A stretch of 64,000 nucleotides of DNA from Nelumbo lutea. Its lineage: Eukaryota > Streptophyta > Magnoliopsida > Proteales > Nelumbonaceae. A program made the position numbers and the translations under genes. The DNA is taken from the NCBI GenBank assembly GCA_022828595.1, contig JAKGHH010000008.1, forward strand, positions 23,056,378 to 23,120,377, read 5' to 3'. A model generated the notes under the pieces. It did not search any database and was not told the DNA's origin. It worked only from the letters and a program-made list of their open reading frames with translations. Below, in pieces: positions 23,201 to 38,200 of this stretch. Numbering within the stretch: position 1 is the first letter of the stretch; every line of letters begins with the position of its first letter.

Positions 23201-26200
23201 TGGAATAGTTGTAGCAACTCCGGCAAGAATTGGGAATGGGCTGCAATTACCAAGAAACCCTTAAAAAAGAGATCTGGGCTCACTAAACAAAACCCAAGTG
23301 CTGATGCGGGGTCCTCTTTAATTTTCTGGACAACTTTCTGAAAGGCTTCATTCTGCTAGGTTTCTTCCTTCAACTTAGATAGCAAGGGAAAACTGGGCTT
23401 GGACTCACTCAAGATTGCCACTTTGTGAGTTCGAGACAAAGCATCCGCTGCCTTGTTCATTGGGTCGGGCCTGTACTCTACCCTGTAATCAAACCCCAGC
23501 AACTTGTACAACAATTTCTGCTGATCTGGACTGTGGACTGGCATCTCTAATAGGTGCTTGAGGCTCTGATGACCCAGTAGGTAGGATTGCCATTTCAAAA
23601 CTAAGAGAACGACCACCATCAGTTATTTGTCAAAGGTGGATTTCGAATGGGCCTGGGGGGATAGCATTTTACTGAATTGGGTGATAGGCCTTCCCTGCTG
23701 CATGAGAACCACACCCACACTTGAGTTGGAGGCGTCACACTCCACTACAAACTCCTATGAGAAATCTAGTAGGGAGAGGATGGGGGTGTGGATAGGGCCT
23801 GTCTGAGGGCTTCGAAGGCCTTTTGGGCCTATTTGTTCTAGCGGAAAGCGTTCCTTCTAAGTAGTTGTGTTAATGGGCCTGCCATCAAGTCGTTCTTTAT
23901 AAACCGTCTGTAATAGCCGGTTAATCCGAGGATGTTAGGGCCAAATTGTATTACCTTGTGATCTCCAATTAAATTGCTAGATGAAGATTCGGGGATCACC
24001 TAGGAAGTTCACTGAATGACCCAACTACCAAACACAATGTTTCAAAAGGCATACTTACTCTCACACTCAAGGCTTATTTTGTAGGGCATGCTTTAACTGA
24101 ACCTAGGTGGTAGGTGCCCCACACTAGGCTTCTTGCTAAGCTTTTGATGAATTAACCTTGAATTTGATGTTTGAATAGAGAATTTACTACATTATAGATT
24201 GTACCTATGATTTAGAACTTAACTAATTTAGCCTATAAAGGCTCTGTACCTACAACATCTGTTTTGATACCTCAACACTCTAACCAATTGAACAAACATG
24301 ACTTCATTATTTCAGAATTTTGATTTACATTTTGTTATATATTATTCTTTTTCTTTTACTTATCCAATAATTGAACATCACTAGATTCAGGCACACAATT
24401 TGCCTTAAACTTTACATCCCATGCTCTAGGAACCCCTTGTGCCAATGTTCCTTAGTTGTGCCCCACTTTTAAGACACTAAGCAAACTCATTATGTTATTA
24501 ACATGCATCGGATACCCTCTGAGCATAAGCCAGTTATTGATCAAATAGCTCACTCTATACTTCAAAATAGGCACCACACATTTGACAATATATTAAAACC
24601 AAGAAACAATACTTGAGAGGACTCTTCTCTTTGTCAAATCCATAATACATGATACTGATCAAAAAATTTGTAATGCATGACTAAAAAACCTCAAAACTCT
24701 TAAGTATATATATATATATATTTATGGTCAGTAACTGTTGGGCATGAATTGTAGTATGATTTTTATTGGTAATTTTGAAATTTATTAATATTAAGAAAGA
24801 TGATGAAAATGTACAGAAATTTTAAGAATGCCAAGCATCGCAAATAAGTGTGATTCCCTTGTCTAGCCAGTGCATCAGCTAGCACTTTAACTAATGAAAA
24901 AGTCCAAGTAAAACTTCCATTTACTTCAGCAGCGTAGGTTCTCAGCTCATCAAATGGTACCAATATCACCACGGGCCCTGTTTGTTTTGTTGCATTCATT
25001 GCATCACCACCTTTGAATCCCTCTCCACTATAGTATTCCTCAAGTTGAGAACCTTGCCAATCTTAGGCCTGGTAGAACTTCTAACAACACAGCCCTGATC
25101 GATTTCTCCACCCCTATGGGCCCAAAAAATAGTGCAAAAATGATCCATTGTGATCTCTAATGGCTCCTCCTATTCAGGATGCTCCTGGATTGCCCATGTT
25201 ACATCCAATATCAACTGAAAATTCTCCAAACAGCCTCATTGTGTTGACCCAATGTACAGCCTTGATTTGTATGCCCTTCTTGACTTCTGGTAATTTAGTA
25301 TGATCAGTTATAAATTAATTTTGTTGGTTAATGTTTATTGCATTGATTTATTTTCCAACAAGCATTCCATTACTTGTGCATATCAGATAAAAATTACTGA
25401 AAAATAAAAGTTGAAATTTTAAAAGTATACCTATGAAGTCACAAATCATACTTTTTTTCAGGCTACCCATACCAAACTAAGATATGTGTACCAGTATCCT
25501 TGTAACAAGAAAAAAAAATCAGAATATCACCATCCAAATATGTAAAAGAAAAAGGTTAATAAAAAAGATCCAGGGTTAAAGTGGTCACAAAGAGAGTGAG
25601 ACAGGGGCACCACTAGGGAATACAAAGGAACAGCATATCAATATAAGAAACTCAAATAATTATTCGAGTGACAAACAAAATCATACTAAGGTGCCATTTG
25701 GTAATTCTTGAATTGGCTAATTGAATTGCTTATTGGTTGTGTTTTAGTGGATAAATAGTCATGTGGTGAAACATTAAGGGTAAAGTAATCATCCTAATAT
25801 GCCCTTCAGCAATTAAGAATATAATATAGCTTACTTGAAATTCCAGTAAATTTTCCCATTGGGATCAGGTATCCCAGCATTGTTAGTGCGCTGATAATCG
25901 GAACTCCAGTTGTCTTTAAATGTTTTCAGACTCAATCCTGTGATTCCAGCTGTGTCAAGGATCGAGAAGAAAGAGTCAATCCGCAGCTCATAGCAAAAAA
26001 ATGAGATGTGACTAAGTAATGACAAAATTTAGCATAGTTGTAATCAATTGTAAGAACAGTCTATTAGAGCAAAAATCCATGAAGAAAGCAACATATCATT
26101 TAGTTTATCCAATACTGCAATCTATGTCAGAAATTGGCATCACTGGATAATAATCAGAACAGTTTGCTCAGGTAATTCCTTGACAGTAGTTATCAAGATA

Positions 26201-29200
26201 AACAAAGATTGCAATCATTTTAATCAAAATTTAAAAATTCATCCAAACCCAACTATTCCAATTGAAACTTAACTTTGTCTTTGAAAGGTAACTGAAAAAA
26301 TTAAAATCTGTGCATGGCTCTCATCCCTTTTTCTGAGAACCCCCTATTTGCTAATGTAGTTCTTTCATTCTTCTTAATAAAGGATATCGAAAAGACAATT
26401 AAAATTATACAATCATTTTTTTGTAGGAATTAAGAATTTACAACACTAACATTTTGTTTGAACTTGCCTCAAGGGGCTTGATCAGGGACTCAGGGGTCCG
26501 GGGGTGGAGCCTCCAGCCCAGCCATCATACTTCAAAAAACACAAAAAGTGCAAGAGTTAACAAATGTGTATGCCTGAGCTGAGGCACAAAGTGCACCAGG
26601 TGCATGCCTAGGTGCACTAGGCATGCACCTGTTCAAAGGAGCTGCACCTGGGCCTAGGCAAGGTGGGAGAGGTGCAGGCCCTAAAATGCACCTCGCCTGT
26701 GCACCTAGGTGTGCCTTTTAAATCACTGGCTGAGTCAGACTCTCGGACACATGTCAAACTCCTGTGTCCATGTCTATGCAACATTCATATCATCACAATG
26801 TACTAAAGAAAAGTGATTTTACGAGAAGTAGAAAAGAAAAGCGGTAGGAGTTCAGTTGAGATTGTATACCATCCAGAAAACAATTTTTTCTGGTAGCAAA
26901 ATCCACAAAACAAGAGCCATTCAGTGCAAACAAGTCTAAATTGGAATTATTTTGAACTTTTTATGTGTGCGTATATTTAGACAGAATAGGTACTATGGTT
27001 TTTATATGTCCTCTGTGGGGCCCAGCCTAGTAGTCTGATTTTCCAGTCAGTGGTTCAGTCATGTCTAAAATTTCAAAATCGGTTAAGTACCTTGGTAGTC
27101 AATTTCATGGAGTCAAAGTATTCTAGCCACAATTTTGTAATTTATGTTTTCTTAGTTCTAAAGGATATTTGTAATAAAGCAATTTTTTATCAATAACTGA
27201 AACTTCATTAATGAGATAAAAAAAGTATACAATAAAGAAAATGGGTAGAGGTAAACACTCTTAACTCTCCCCAAGACAAAATATGGGGAGGGAAATCAAG
27301 GCTGGCCCACAGGTATGGGGTTGCATTTGGAGAGGCATCACAACTCAATCAGTCCTTCTGGAGCAACATAATGTTCAAACCACATAATGGGGAACAAATT
27401 GCTTTCTGGAAAATCCCATGGCTGAGGACTCAGCCCCTCAATGAACTCTTCCATTCTCTACATCTGCTGGTTCAGAACAAAAAAGCATCAATTAGAGACT
27501 ATTATGAGATCCTGGGCAACCAGGTATTGTGGAGTCCACACTTGAGAAGAAATCTAACGTTTGGGAAGCCTTGAATTTTTTGAGGTCGTTAGGCATGTTG
27601 CAGCAGTCTAAAATTGACCCTAAGAGGCAGGATAGCTTGTGATGGACCCTGGAGTCTTCAGACAGAATCTTAGATAGATCATTTTTTTTTAATCTTTAGC
27701 TCCTAGCTTGGTTGAACCTGTCCCTTGGTCATGGATTCAGAAAGCTAAATACCCACTGAAGGTGAAATTTTTCTGGTGGACTGCAATCCTCAACAGAATT
27801 CCTACAACAGATCATTTCACATCAAGGGGTTTGGTCATTGATAATAAATGTGCCTCATGCCAATCAGAAGTGGAAGATGCATCTCATCTACTACTGTATT
27901 TGGTACCTTTTCTTTCAGCTCTTCAAGGTAGTCATGGTCATGCAAGGGACCTGGCTTCTTTGATTGTGGCTTGGCCATCCAAGGACCAAGGTATTTGGCA
28001 ACAGTTGAAGGAGATTATGGCAGCTTGTTCCTGGCCTTGTTTTTTTTTTTTCTTTGATAGATACAGCTGATTCCTGGCTTTGCATTGGGCCATATATGGC
28101 TGGAGTACAATAACAAGTATCTAATCAAATTGGGGAAGAGCCAGAGAAATTGACCAGAAAGATTGAGAGGTGTCTTGAATGGGCAAAGTGTACAGGAGTT
28201 CAAAGGCATGAAAAGAGAGCACTTCTTAAATCAATGGGAGAGAATTCTTTCTATTGAAATTGTAAATAAGTGAATAGTGATCACACTCTATATAAGCAGT
28301 ACACCTTTTGTATGGCTGTATCAAGGTTTGCAATTTCACAACATTATCAGTCCATCTTGGCCAATACATTGTGTTTCGTCAAGGGGCCGATACACAGAAC
28401 ATACAGAATTTGTATGTTTTGTTTATTTTCATTGGTATCGGTCTAATACGGGACTGTATCGGACCATTTTGGGTTGGCTCTATATCAGCTGATGCAAGCC
28501 TGATACAGTCCAAGACGCTGTATGTATCAGCTGATACAATTTGAATTTAATTTACTCCCCTTTCTTATTTAATTTTGGCAACATTTAAAACTTAATTTCC
28601 TGTTATTTTCCTGGGTACCCATCTCCTAGGTGGGTAAATTAACTTTCCCATCTTGGGGAAAGTTGCCAATACTTGGATGGGACAAAAATGCCCCTTTTAA
28701 TAATGGAACTTTTATGGCTAAGATTGTCATTGCCTTATTTACATGGGAAATAAAAAAAACATGGGTAAATGCACTTATCCAGGTAAGTCTTTCCTAGGAA
28801 ACACTTGCCCAGGTAAGTGCATTTACCCGGGTGACTTACCAAAAAGCGAACAGGGCATAAAAATCACACATAGGGGACAAAGGGATTGAACCCTAGTCAT
28901 TAGTTTATAATGACTAAAAGTCTACCACTATGACATACCCTAAGTGTTCAGCATATTAATATGTATTTTAATTATTAATTTAACTCTCTTTTTAGTTGAT
29001 GGGTGTCAATAAAATCTAAAAATCATTATTAAAATATATATCTGCTAATAAATATTAATACAAATTATATTGATTGTTTAAAAACTAAGGTGTATGTATA
29101 CACACACACACATTTCAATTCTTCTATCATTTTTAAGTCGTTTCCAATTATGCCCCAAATCCCGATATTTCACTCGGTATCCATGTGTATCCAAAGCATA

Positions 29201-32200
29201 TCTTCATACATCTCTTAAAATTCCCTCTCCGATACACATTGTATTTTTGAAACTTTAAACCATGGGCTGTATAGCTCCATGTACTCACCTCATGTATGAA
29301 GATTAACAATAGAAACAAATAATAAGAATAGTCATTGAAGATACAGCAATAACCACGACGAACCTCCATTGAAATCAGGACATACCACAACGCATCCAAA
29401 TTCCTCAATTGTGCATCCAACTTTCATTTCCTCCTTCCCTCTCAAGCTATCTATGCATCCCAAGTTTTATGAGTTTATCTACTAATATCCATTAAAGACT
29501 TTGAGAAAGGCAATCAAAAACTTTCATTCAACGCCAAATAAAGGATGAAATTGATCTATGTAAGTCTTCTCTCAATTCCCTTCACTTGCCAACATTCGCA
29601 CACACTATCTCTAGAGGAAGACTTCTCTCTCTAAATCATTCCTAGTTTAGTGAAAATCAGGATTTACTTAGAATGCCTCATTATTTGGGTCCATTACTCT
29701 AAATACTCCTTTTTTAGAGAAGATAAAGTATTATTGTATTAGAATGAAAAAAAAAATACTCTAGATACTCCTTTATTGGAGTATTGATAGGAAAAATACT
29801 CCTTTAGGGCTAGGAAATATTGATAGAAAAAATAGAGCTTTATTGGAGCAATGGCTGTGGAGACTCTCCTTGGAGAGAGACAAGCTCTAGCACAAGGTGG
29901 TGACCAGCATTCATGGGCTCATGACAAACAGATGGGATGCTGGAGTTTTTACAAGGAGTAGACAAGCATCACCTTTGGAGGCAATTCACAAGATTCTTCC
30001 ACACTTTCTCGATTGTATCAAGAATGATGTTTGTTCCAATGATTCCATCCTATTTTGGGAAGATACTTGGTTGGGAGAATCTCCTCTGTAAGAGAGTTTT
30101 CCTAGTTGCTTTCAGTTGTCAACCTTCGAAGGGGAAGGAATATCCAAATTTTCTAGCATCTCTACATCTCTTGGTTGGGACTTGGGAGTGGGACTTGGAT
30201 TTTAGAAGAGGGGTAAGAGAGTTGGAACTTCCATATGTCATTAATTTATTGAATATTTTTAGTGGGGCTTTTTTGGTTCTTCTCCTAACGGTCACCTTTG
30301 GATTCATAACCCTTTGGGTTCCTTTTCCAATGCATCCCTCCTTAGGAACTTTATCCCCTCCTCTTCCTCACTTTTTCCCCCATTAAAGAAATCTGGTGCA
30401 AACCTATTCCTCCAAAAGTTACACTTTCTGCTAGGAGGTTTATCATAAGATAACTAACACCTCAGATGATTACAGAAAAGAAGGCCCTCTCGGTGTTTGT
30501 CTCCGAAGTTCTAACAGTGTATCCTCTACAAAGCTAGCATTAAGACTTGCTACCATCTACTAATCTCCTGTTAATTTGTCTCTCGTGTTTGAGAGAGGTT
30601 TTTCTCCTTGTTTAGGTGCAGGTGGAATGAGCCAACAAAGGGATGTTTTCAATCCATCAATATTCAGGTGGCCAAAGAAAAGAGAAAGAGTGATGGTAAG
30701 AGTGACCAAAGCAACAATTGTTTGGACTACATGGGAGGAAAGAAATGCTAGAATTTTCAAAGAGACAGAAAGATAATTGTTAATTGGAGGTAGCTGTTGA
30801 GTGTGTTACTATTGAAGTGGTTCATTGGGTAAAATCACATGACCTCTTCTCCCCTTACTCATCTGATGATATTGTTAGAAGATGGAGAAAGTGATAGGTA
30901 CAAGCTACAAAAACAAGAAAATATTTAAGCTGTGTGTACCATCAAAGGAGAGATTCATTAGATTTAAATTTTCATGGAAGTAGTATGGGGAACTTGGATT
31001 TCTTAGGCATAAGGGGAGTTTTAGAGATGAGAAGGGCATTATTGAGGCTCTATTTCTAGGCCAATAGGGGAAGGGGACTCACTAAGAGCAGAAGGATGGC
31101 TAGGATTCAGGGAATACAAAAAGCAAGAGATATGAAGATTAAAAAGATCATTGTAGAAGGGGACTCCAAAGTAGTCATGGACTGAATGAAGAACAAGAAT
31201 CTATGTGGAGTTTTAGTAATGAAATCAAGAAGTTAGAGTGGCTAACTTGAGGAATGCAGGGGCATGTGCAATGGGTTCAAAGATCAGTCAATGCTTTGGC
31301 TGATAAATTGGCAAAACAAGGGATGGGTAGGAGTCAAATTTTGGGCTGTATTACTTTGTGCATTAATGTTTGAAGTACCAATGAAGCAAATTTAAGTTAT
31401 CTATCAGAAAAAAAAAAAAACACTCCTTTAAAGCAGTTTGGATTACTACCATTCCAATCTCAATGCATATTACTATAATGCAGTTTGAATTATCTTCTAT
31501 TCAACAATGTATATTACTTTGTGCATTTAATGTTTATAAAGTACCAATATAAAAAAAAAAAACATCAATCAAAAAATTAATCCTTTCAAGCAATTTGAAT
31601 TAATACCATTCCAATCTCAAGATACTAAAATTTTACTTTTTTTGTTCTCTTTATAGATTTCTGCATATTGCAAGAATTTCAACACTAGGTAAACTTCCAA
31701 GTTTCCTACTTGAATCATACAGCCTTGTAGCCTTAAAAATAAATAAATAAACTCATCCGCCTTCCAAAACTTGCCTGTAGGCCCACAAACCCAAAGCTAT
31801 GAATCATATTAGTCTTACATCTATAGGTCTACAATAGTTCCTTTTCAATGACCATGAAGAACATGACCCTAAATGAATACCCTACTACTAGAACATACTT
31901 TCTTACTCATAGCCTAATATGCCTAAAGTTGTGCTCATCTCAGCCAAGAGAGGTGTCACTTGGAACCATAGTGGCTTGAATACAACCATGTTACCACTTA
32001 TCAAGACCAAACTTCAGAACCTTATAGAAGTAGTTAGAAGACAATTTGTTCCAAGTAGTGGAGAAAATATAGGTGCTACATAATCCGTGCACAAAATGTG
32101 TAAATCTTTTACCAGATCCTTAGGTTTATCCAGGTTATTCTTGGGTTTAGCTGTACCTAACTTGGATTTGTGTGTGTGTGTGTTTTCCCAGCAGCAATAA

Positions 32201-35200
32201 TCATGGGATTTTGTCAAAAAGACAGCAGAAGCCCAGTTCATTTCAAAGATTATGGAATAAAGGAGACCAAGTAAAAGACCAGCCAAGGAACAGATTTACA
32301 CTTAGGCTAGTGTCATCATACGGGCAATTTCATGAAAATGAAAATTACCCTGACACCTCCCCGCCCAAATAGAAGCTCATTTATGGTTACCCTATAATAA
32401 CTAGCATTAAGTTAATGTAGTTCCAAATTCATCAAAAATCAAAAAAAAATAAATGCAAATGTATGCACTAACAGGGGTGAAAGGGTATAAACATGCATTA
32501 CTCACGTGAAGGATCGCCATTCTTTGACAAAGGAATCCCAGCAAAGATGCAGAACACAGAAAACAGAACTGGAATAAGGAAAGCAGGTGCCACCCGATTG
32601 ATTATTTTTACACCACCAAATACAATAAAACACAGGAGGATAGTCACAACAATCCCATAAACTTGCAGGTCATGTAGGCTTGGGCTCTCTATCTGTGCAG
32701 ATGCAGTGGCATTTACATGCGTCACATTCTCTGCATTGAAAAAAAAATTCAGGGAATAAAAGTATTTTAAAAGATAATGACTTCATATATCCTTAAAATA
32801 ACATGTTTCAAAAATACCTCCAGTAAATTATCATAACTAGAAACATTAATAATAGATGTATCACAAGTCTGAATGCAAGTGGCAATCTCCAAAAAGGCAC
32901 AAGTAATATGAAGGACACGAACTGTTTATTTTGTAAGGGATAAAAATGTATCTTATATTATCATCTACAACAATGTGTGAATTGTGGTGGGTTTCATTCT
33001 GTGGATCACCCATACAATATCCCAGATATCTGGTGTAAGATTAGGGCTGCAAACGAATTAGGTTGAATCATATATACCGAGATCCAGATTTGATTCATTA
33101 ATAATGCAAATTTGAATCAAATTGTATCCATTAGATTTAGATCAATTCAGATATTGAATACAATTGATAGTTAAACTAAAAGGCTTAGAATATTATATCT
33201 TATTAATGAAATAAACTAAAAATGAATTTGATATTGTATATCATTTTTTATTGGTAACAGTTATCTTTTATTGGTTATGAAATAAAGAATAAGCTACATA
33301 AAAACATGCCAAGCATCAATCAGATCTGGGCTGGCATCTACCACCAAAACCTTTCCTCTACCATTTACAGCCAGTGTTGTCAAAATTTTACAATTTACAA
33401 TACGACTCAAAATTAGAATAATGAATCCCAAGGGTTTCAATTTGAATCTTATGTTTAAATCCTTTCCCACAAAAATCATAAGATTTTTGTTTGAATCCCA
33501 CAAATCTTATGTTTAAATCCAACAAAATTTTACAATTTACAATACGACTCACAATTTGTTTGAACCATCCTCTATGGACTGGTACAGAGAATCTTATTCT
33601 GAACACGACTGGTAATCTTTTTGGGATTATAGTGGGTCACTCGTCACCTCTTCAATGAAATCAGCTAGCTATTTTCCTCCTTGTGTTTTTAGATGGATAC
33701 CAAGGGAGCTGATGTGTACATCCCCCCTTTCTTTTGTTTTGTTTTGTGCATCCTCTAATTTGGGTGGTTCTTTAGCTTTGTTTTGTTCCTTTTGTGCTCA
33801 ATTTCTACATCCCCCTTTCTTTTGTTTTAATGAGCAATACATGTCACCTCTTCTCAAAAAAAAAAAAAAAAAAAAAACAAAACAAAAGATCTGGAGATGC
33901 AACACAAAAGAATAGGGTATCATCTGCAAACTAGAGGGTAGGAAGTTGCTCCAAATTCTAACCCGACTTGAGCTCTCAATAAAGCCACCTTCAACTTCTC
34001 TATGTGGCATTCTACATAGTGCCTCCATCACACATAAAAATGATTCTCCTTTTCTCAACCCTCTTGAGCTTTTAAATCTTCCATATGAAGCACCATTGAA
34101 AAGGATGGTGTGGAGATATCAATTAGCTAATTGCTTTGAGTCAATTAGTCAATTAGCTCATTGCCAAAAGGTAGTAGTATGGGCAACCCTAGGCCATCCA
34201 GTATCGTAGGAGTAATAAGGGATGAAAATGAAGGTATCCTAGCAATGTACTCAGGCCCAATAGGGGAAGGGGACTCTGTAAGGGCAAAGATGATGACAAC
34301 AAGTTTAGGGGTGCAAAACTTGTTTTACAAGACAAAACATCCCAATAGAGATGCAAGGTGCGAACCCAAACAAAAAAACACAAATTACAACTGATCCAAA
34401 AAAAAAAAAGAAAAAAAAGTTCAAACTTATGCACCCCCATTTTGCAAAGTAATCTGCCAACCCATTTGCTGACTACTTTCAACATTGAACAAAAATTGCC
34501 ATATCTCTAACCAGCCATTTGAACTTTTTCATAGATTCCTTATCCTTCCAAATCACTGTTTCTGGTTCCTTCAGCCACCCTACTATCAATTTAGAGTCAC
34601 CTTCAATGAGCAGCCTGTCAAAGTTTAGTCGTCTAGCAAGTACTCCTTGCAAGACTTGTTGGCACTCCATAAAACCAAATCCCCTATTCCAACTGGGCCT
34701 GAGAATACAGCAACAATGTGTCCTTCATTATTCCTGAATACTCCTATACCAGCCGGTCCTGGGTTCCCTAGACTGCTTCCATCAACGTTCAACTTGATAA
34801 AACCTTCACCTGGAGGTTCCCAAGCTATCACTGGTTTATTCCTTGCAGTAGAACTTCTTGCCACAGCTTCCCAATATATGGCTCTATTTAGGATACACTC
34901 CCACACTGCCAGAAAGGTTGATTGTTGAAGGCAACTCCCAAGTGGCTATCAGGTGGCTGCTGGAGGAGGCAAATGCTGCTTGGTGCTTTAGGAATGAAAT
35001 TAGGCAGTTCAAATGGTTCTCGAAGTATATGTGGATTGAAGTTAAATGGGTTCAAAGATCAGCTAATGACTTGGACAATAACTTGGCTAAGCAAGGAGTT
35101 AATAGACAGTAACTTTTTTGGACCATGATGTAAATTGTATTGGTGGGTGGGAAAGCTAAGGTTGTAACTTTTTCTCATTGTTTGTACTCGCAACAACTTG

Positions 35201-38200
35201 TTGTATCATTTTTAAATTAATGAATGAAATCATCATTTGTGTTGCTGATCACAAAAAATAAAAAAAAAAAAGAAACACCATCCAAAATTTAACTTCCCTC
35301 CACAAATGCCCCTTAAGAATAGGAAATTATTTTGCCCATTATTTTCTTCATTCTTAGTGTCAGGACTTTTAGAGATGTTTAAATCATGGGATGGAGCATC
35401 AGACCAATCTACAGGGACTTGAGAAAAAGCCTAATCAATGTTACATTATCTCATCCTAATCTTTTTTTGGATCTGCCCATGTCCTTAAAGCCACCCAACA
35501 CCACAGCACAATCCATGGTAAGAGGCGAATGGGAGGAGAATGATAGGGAAGTGATCAATGAGGGTTCAAAAGAGGCGAGCAAGAACTCTATTGAGTTGGG
35601 TTGTGAGAGCGAGAAAGAAGGGAGCAGAAGGGAAGGAGGTATGGGAATTTTTAAAAGAAAGGGTGGGGTTGAGGACAGAAGGGATATATAGGAGGAGATT
35701 CAAGAGGAACTGATTGTGGAGGGGGTAGAGAAGAAGGGGTTCAACTTTTATTGGTAAGCGAGGCAGCTGTTGGGGCATCAGATGGGGTGTTGGTGGTGAG
35801 TCAGTGTTTAGGTGTTGTGTGACAGAAAAAAGAGGGTGAGATCATTGGTGATAAGGTAGAAGGGGTTAATGATGAAGGGATTGAGGAAAAGAGTTTTGAA
35901 AAGGCAGGGGTAAAAGTTTACATAATGGTTTAATGGTTCAGTCAATTCCGGTTAAAAGAAAGAGAGAAAGAGAAGAAGAGGAGAGAAAATTGTCGAACTA
36001 GAGAGGAGAAAACTCTCCCAATCGACCGCAAGTATATATATTTATCAATTCAAATTACAATGTCCAATATGCCCCTACTTAAGTATGTGGCATGTAACTA
36101 AAAATAAAAAATAAACTGACAAAGCACAATTTAATATAAGATGAAAAGACAAAACCACCCCTACTCAACTGACTCTAACATTCCCCATCAAGCTAGAAAG
36201 TACATGTCATATGGTCCTAGCTTGTTACATATATAATTCACTCTTCCTTAACTCAACCCTTTTGTAAACAAGTTTGCCCATTGATCACCTGAATTCACAT
36301 GCTCTGTGCTTATTACTCTAGTAATGACTTTCTCCCTTACAAAATGGCAATCAACCTCTATGTGTTTTGTCCTCTTATGAAAAGTTGGATTAGAAGAGAT
36401 GTGCATTGCAGTTTGGTTGTCACAGTACACTAATAGGTTTGTTCATTGAGAATCAAACTTCTTGTAGAAGATTTTTTAACCATACTAACTCAAATGTCAC
36501 ATGTAGTGTGTGCCATGGCCCTGTATTCAGCTTCAGCACTACACCTTGCCACAACAATTTGCTTTTCACTCTTCCATGTCACCAAATTTCCTCCAAGAAA
36601 GGTGCAATAACCTCTAGTGGATCTCATGTCAAACACCGAGCCTACACAATCTGCATCCGTACAGCCAACTATTTCAAGACTTCCTCCTAGCTTGTACAAT
36701 AACCCGCGACTTGGAGCTCCCTTCAAATACCGCACAATTCTAAGAATTGCATCCAAGTGAGGGACTGAGGGGCTTTGCATAAATTGGATACCACACTAAC
36801 AACAAAGGAGATATATAGTCTAGTAATAGTTAAGTAGTTCAGCTTTCCCACTAATCATCTATATTTTCCAGGATTATCAAACAATTCACTTGCACCACCA
36901 CTCCACTTAACATTTGGTTCCATGGGTGTTTCAGGTGGTTTGCCACCTATCCCGTTTCTTCCAATAGATTAAGAACATATTTCCATTTGCACAAATTTAT
37001 ACCTTGCTTTGACCTAGTAACTTTTCCAAGAAATACTTCAACTTCCCAAGATCCTTTGTCTAAAAGTGATCTTGTAGAAAGGCCTTAACCTATCAATCCC
37101 CAATCTATCACTTCCAATTATGAATATGTCATTCACATAAACCACTAATAAAATCTTCCCAACTTTAGCATCATAGTTGAACACTAAATGGTCAACCAGA
37201 CATTGTCTCATTCCGAAATCTTTCACTACTTCACTGAACTTGCCAAACCAAGCATGAGAAGACTGTTTCGGCCCATAGATTGCCTTCTTGAGCTTACACA
37301 ACTTACCATCCTCCCCCTGAGCAACAAACCCTAGTGCTTTCTCTGTGTAAACTTCCTCCAGAAGATCGCTATGGAGGAAGGCATTTTTAATACCAAACTG
37401 AAACAGTAGCCAATCATACATAACTGTTAATGAAATCAAGACACGAACAGAACCAATCTCAACAATAGGAGAGAAGGTTTCCATATAATCCATCCCATAT
37501 AACTGAGAATAACCCTTAGCAACTAGTTGGGCTTTCAACCATTCCACTCTACCATCTGGTAAATATTTAAATAATATACACCTATTTACAACCAACAACA
37601 TGCTTACCTAGAGGAAGACCGGTGAGCTCCCACATGTGATTGTGTTTAAGAGCAGAGAGTTCCTCTTCCATAGCTTGACACCACCCCAATGAGGTAAGAG
37701 CCTCCTGGACATCCTTAGGTATAGATATAGATGAAAACAGAGAAACAAACTAGTGATGTGAAGTGGAAAAATGAGAAACAAAAATATAATTGGATATGGG
37801 ATGCAAAGTACAACCATGTTTACCTTTCCGCGATGTATAGGGAAGATCAAGTTCAAAAGGAGACAACACTAGGTAGGAGCAACTACAGGATCCGCTATCA
37901 AAGTAGAAATTGGAGGTGTCGGTGCCTATCCATGAGTATACACTTGCCGGATATGTGGTTGTTTAGTATGATTCTGCATTGGAGGAAGTGAAGGCTCAAT
38001 CGCAACAGGTGCAGCCAAAATGGGATCATCAACTAGAAGAGGGACCACAGGAGAAGAGGGAGACACATCAAGACACAAGAAAAATGGCACTAACTCAAAA
38101 ATTGTGACATCAGGACAAACAAACGAAGAGGAATAACACTTATACACATTCTAAGTCCTATAATAGCCAAGGAATATTCACTTAGAAGAACATGCATCTA

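Larger units (their letters stand above)
21614..23950 (-). mobile_element. Ty3/gypsy chromovirus fragment (RT end, RNase H, integrase, chromodomain-like tail, 3' LTR)
   Basis: Read on the minus strand: the RT tail ([13 protein letters not shown] at ~23930), RT-RNase H (ADALSR at ~23435), integrase zinc finger (CPTCQWNKY), integrase core ([43 protein letters not shown]), a tail ending EDASWEDCD and [11 protein letters not shown], then PPT and LTR. The 5' half of the element is gone, which is a deletion rather than normal transposition. Frames are broken by many stops and shifts. Confidence 0.88.
28322..29264. mobile_element. hAT-like element, 943 bp, 8-bp TSD, same terminus type as 18265-18479
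   Basis: Left end CAAGGTTTGCAATTTC and right end (reverse complement) CATGGTTTAAAGTTTC, flanked by GGCTGTAT on both sides (28314-28321, 29265-29272). The interior is rich in TATCGG/GATACA motifs and carries a MITE-like block (28596-28858) and a tRNA-like segment (28862-28935). No transposase. Confidence 0.8.

Noticed and set aside
24763..24999. 78-codon ORF as a possible small gene
   Set aside because: Its ADALARQG segment is the end of a LINE RNase H; it is a remnant.
28862..28935. Functional tRNA gene
   Set aside because: The A and B boxes are approximate and I could not pair an acceptor stem or anticodon arm; kept only as a tRNA-like segment.
35386..35691. 101-codon Glu-rich ORF as a host gene
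   Set aside because: No recognised family, and the placement between a LINE tail and a copia border makes transposon debris more likely.
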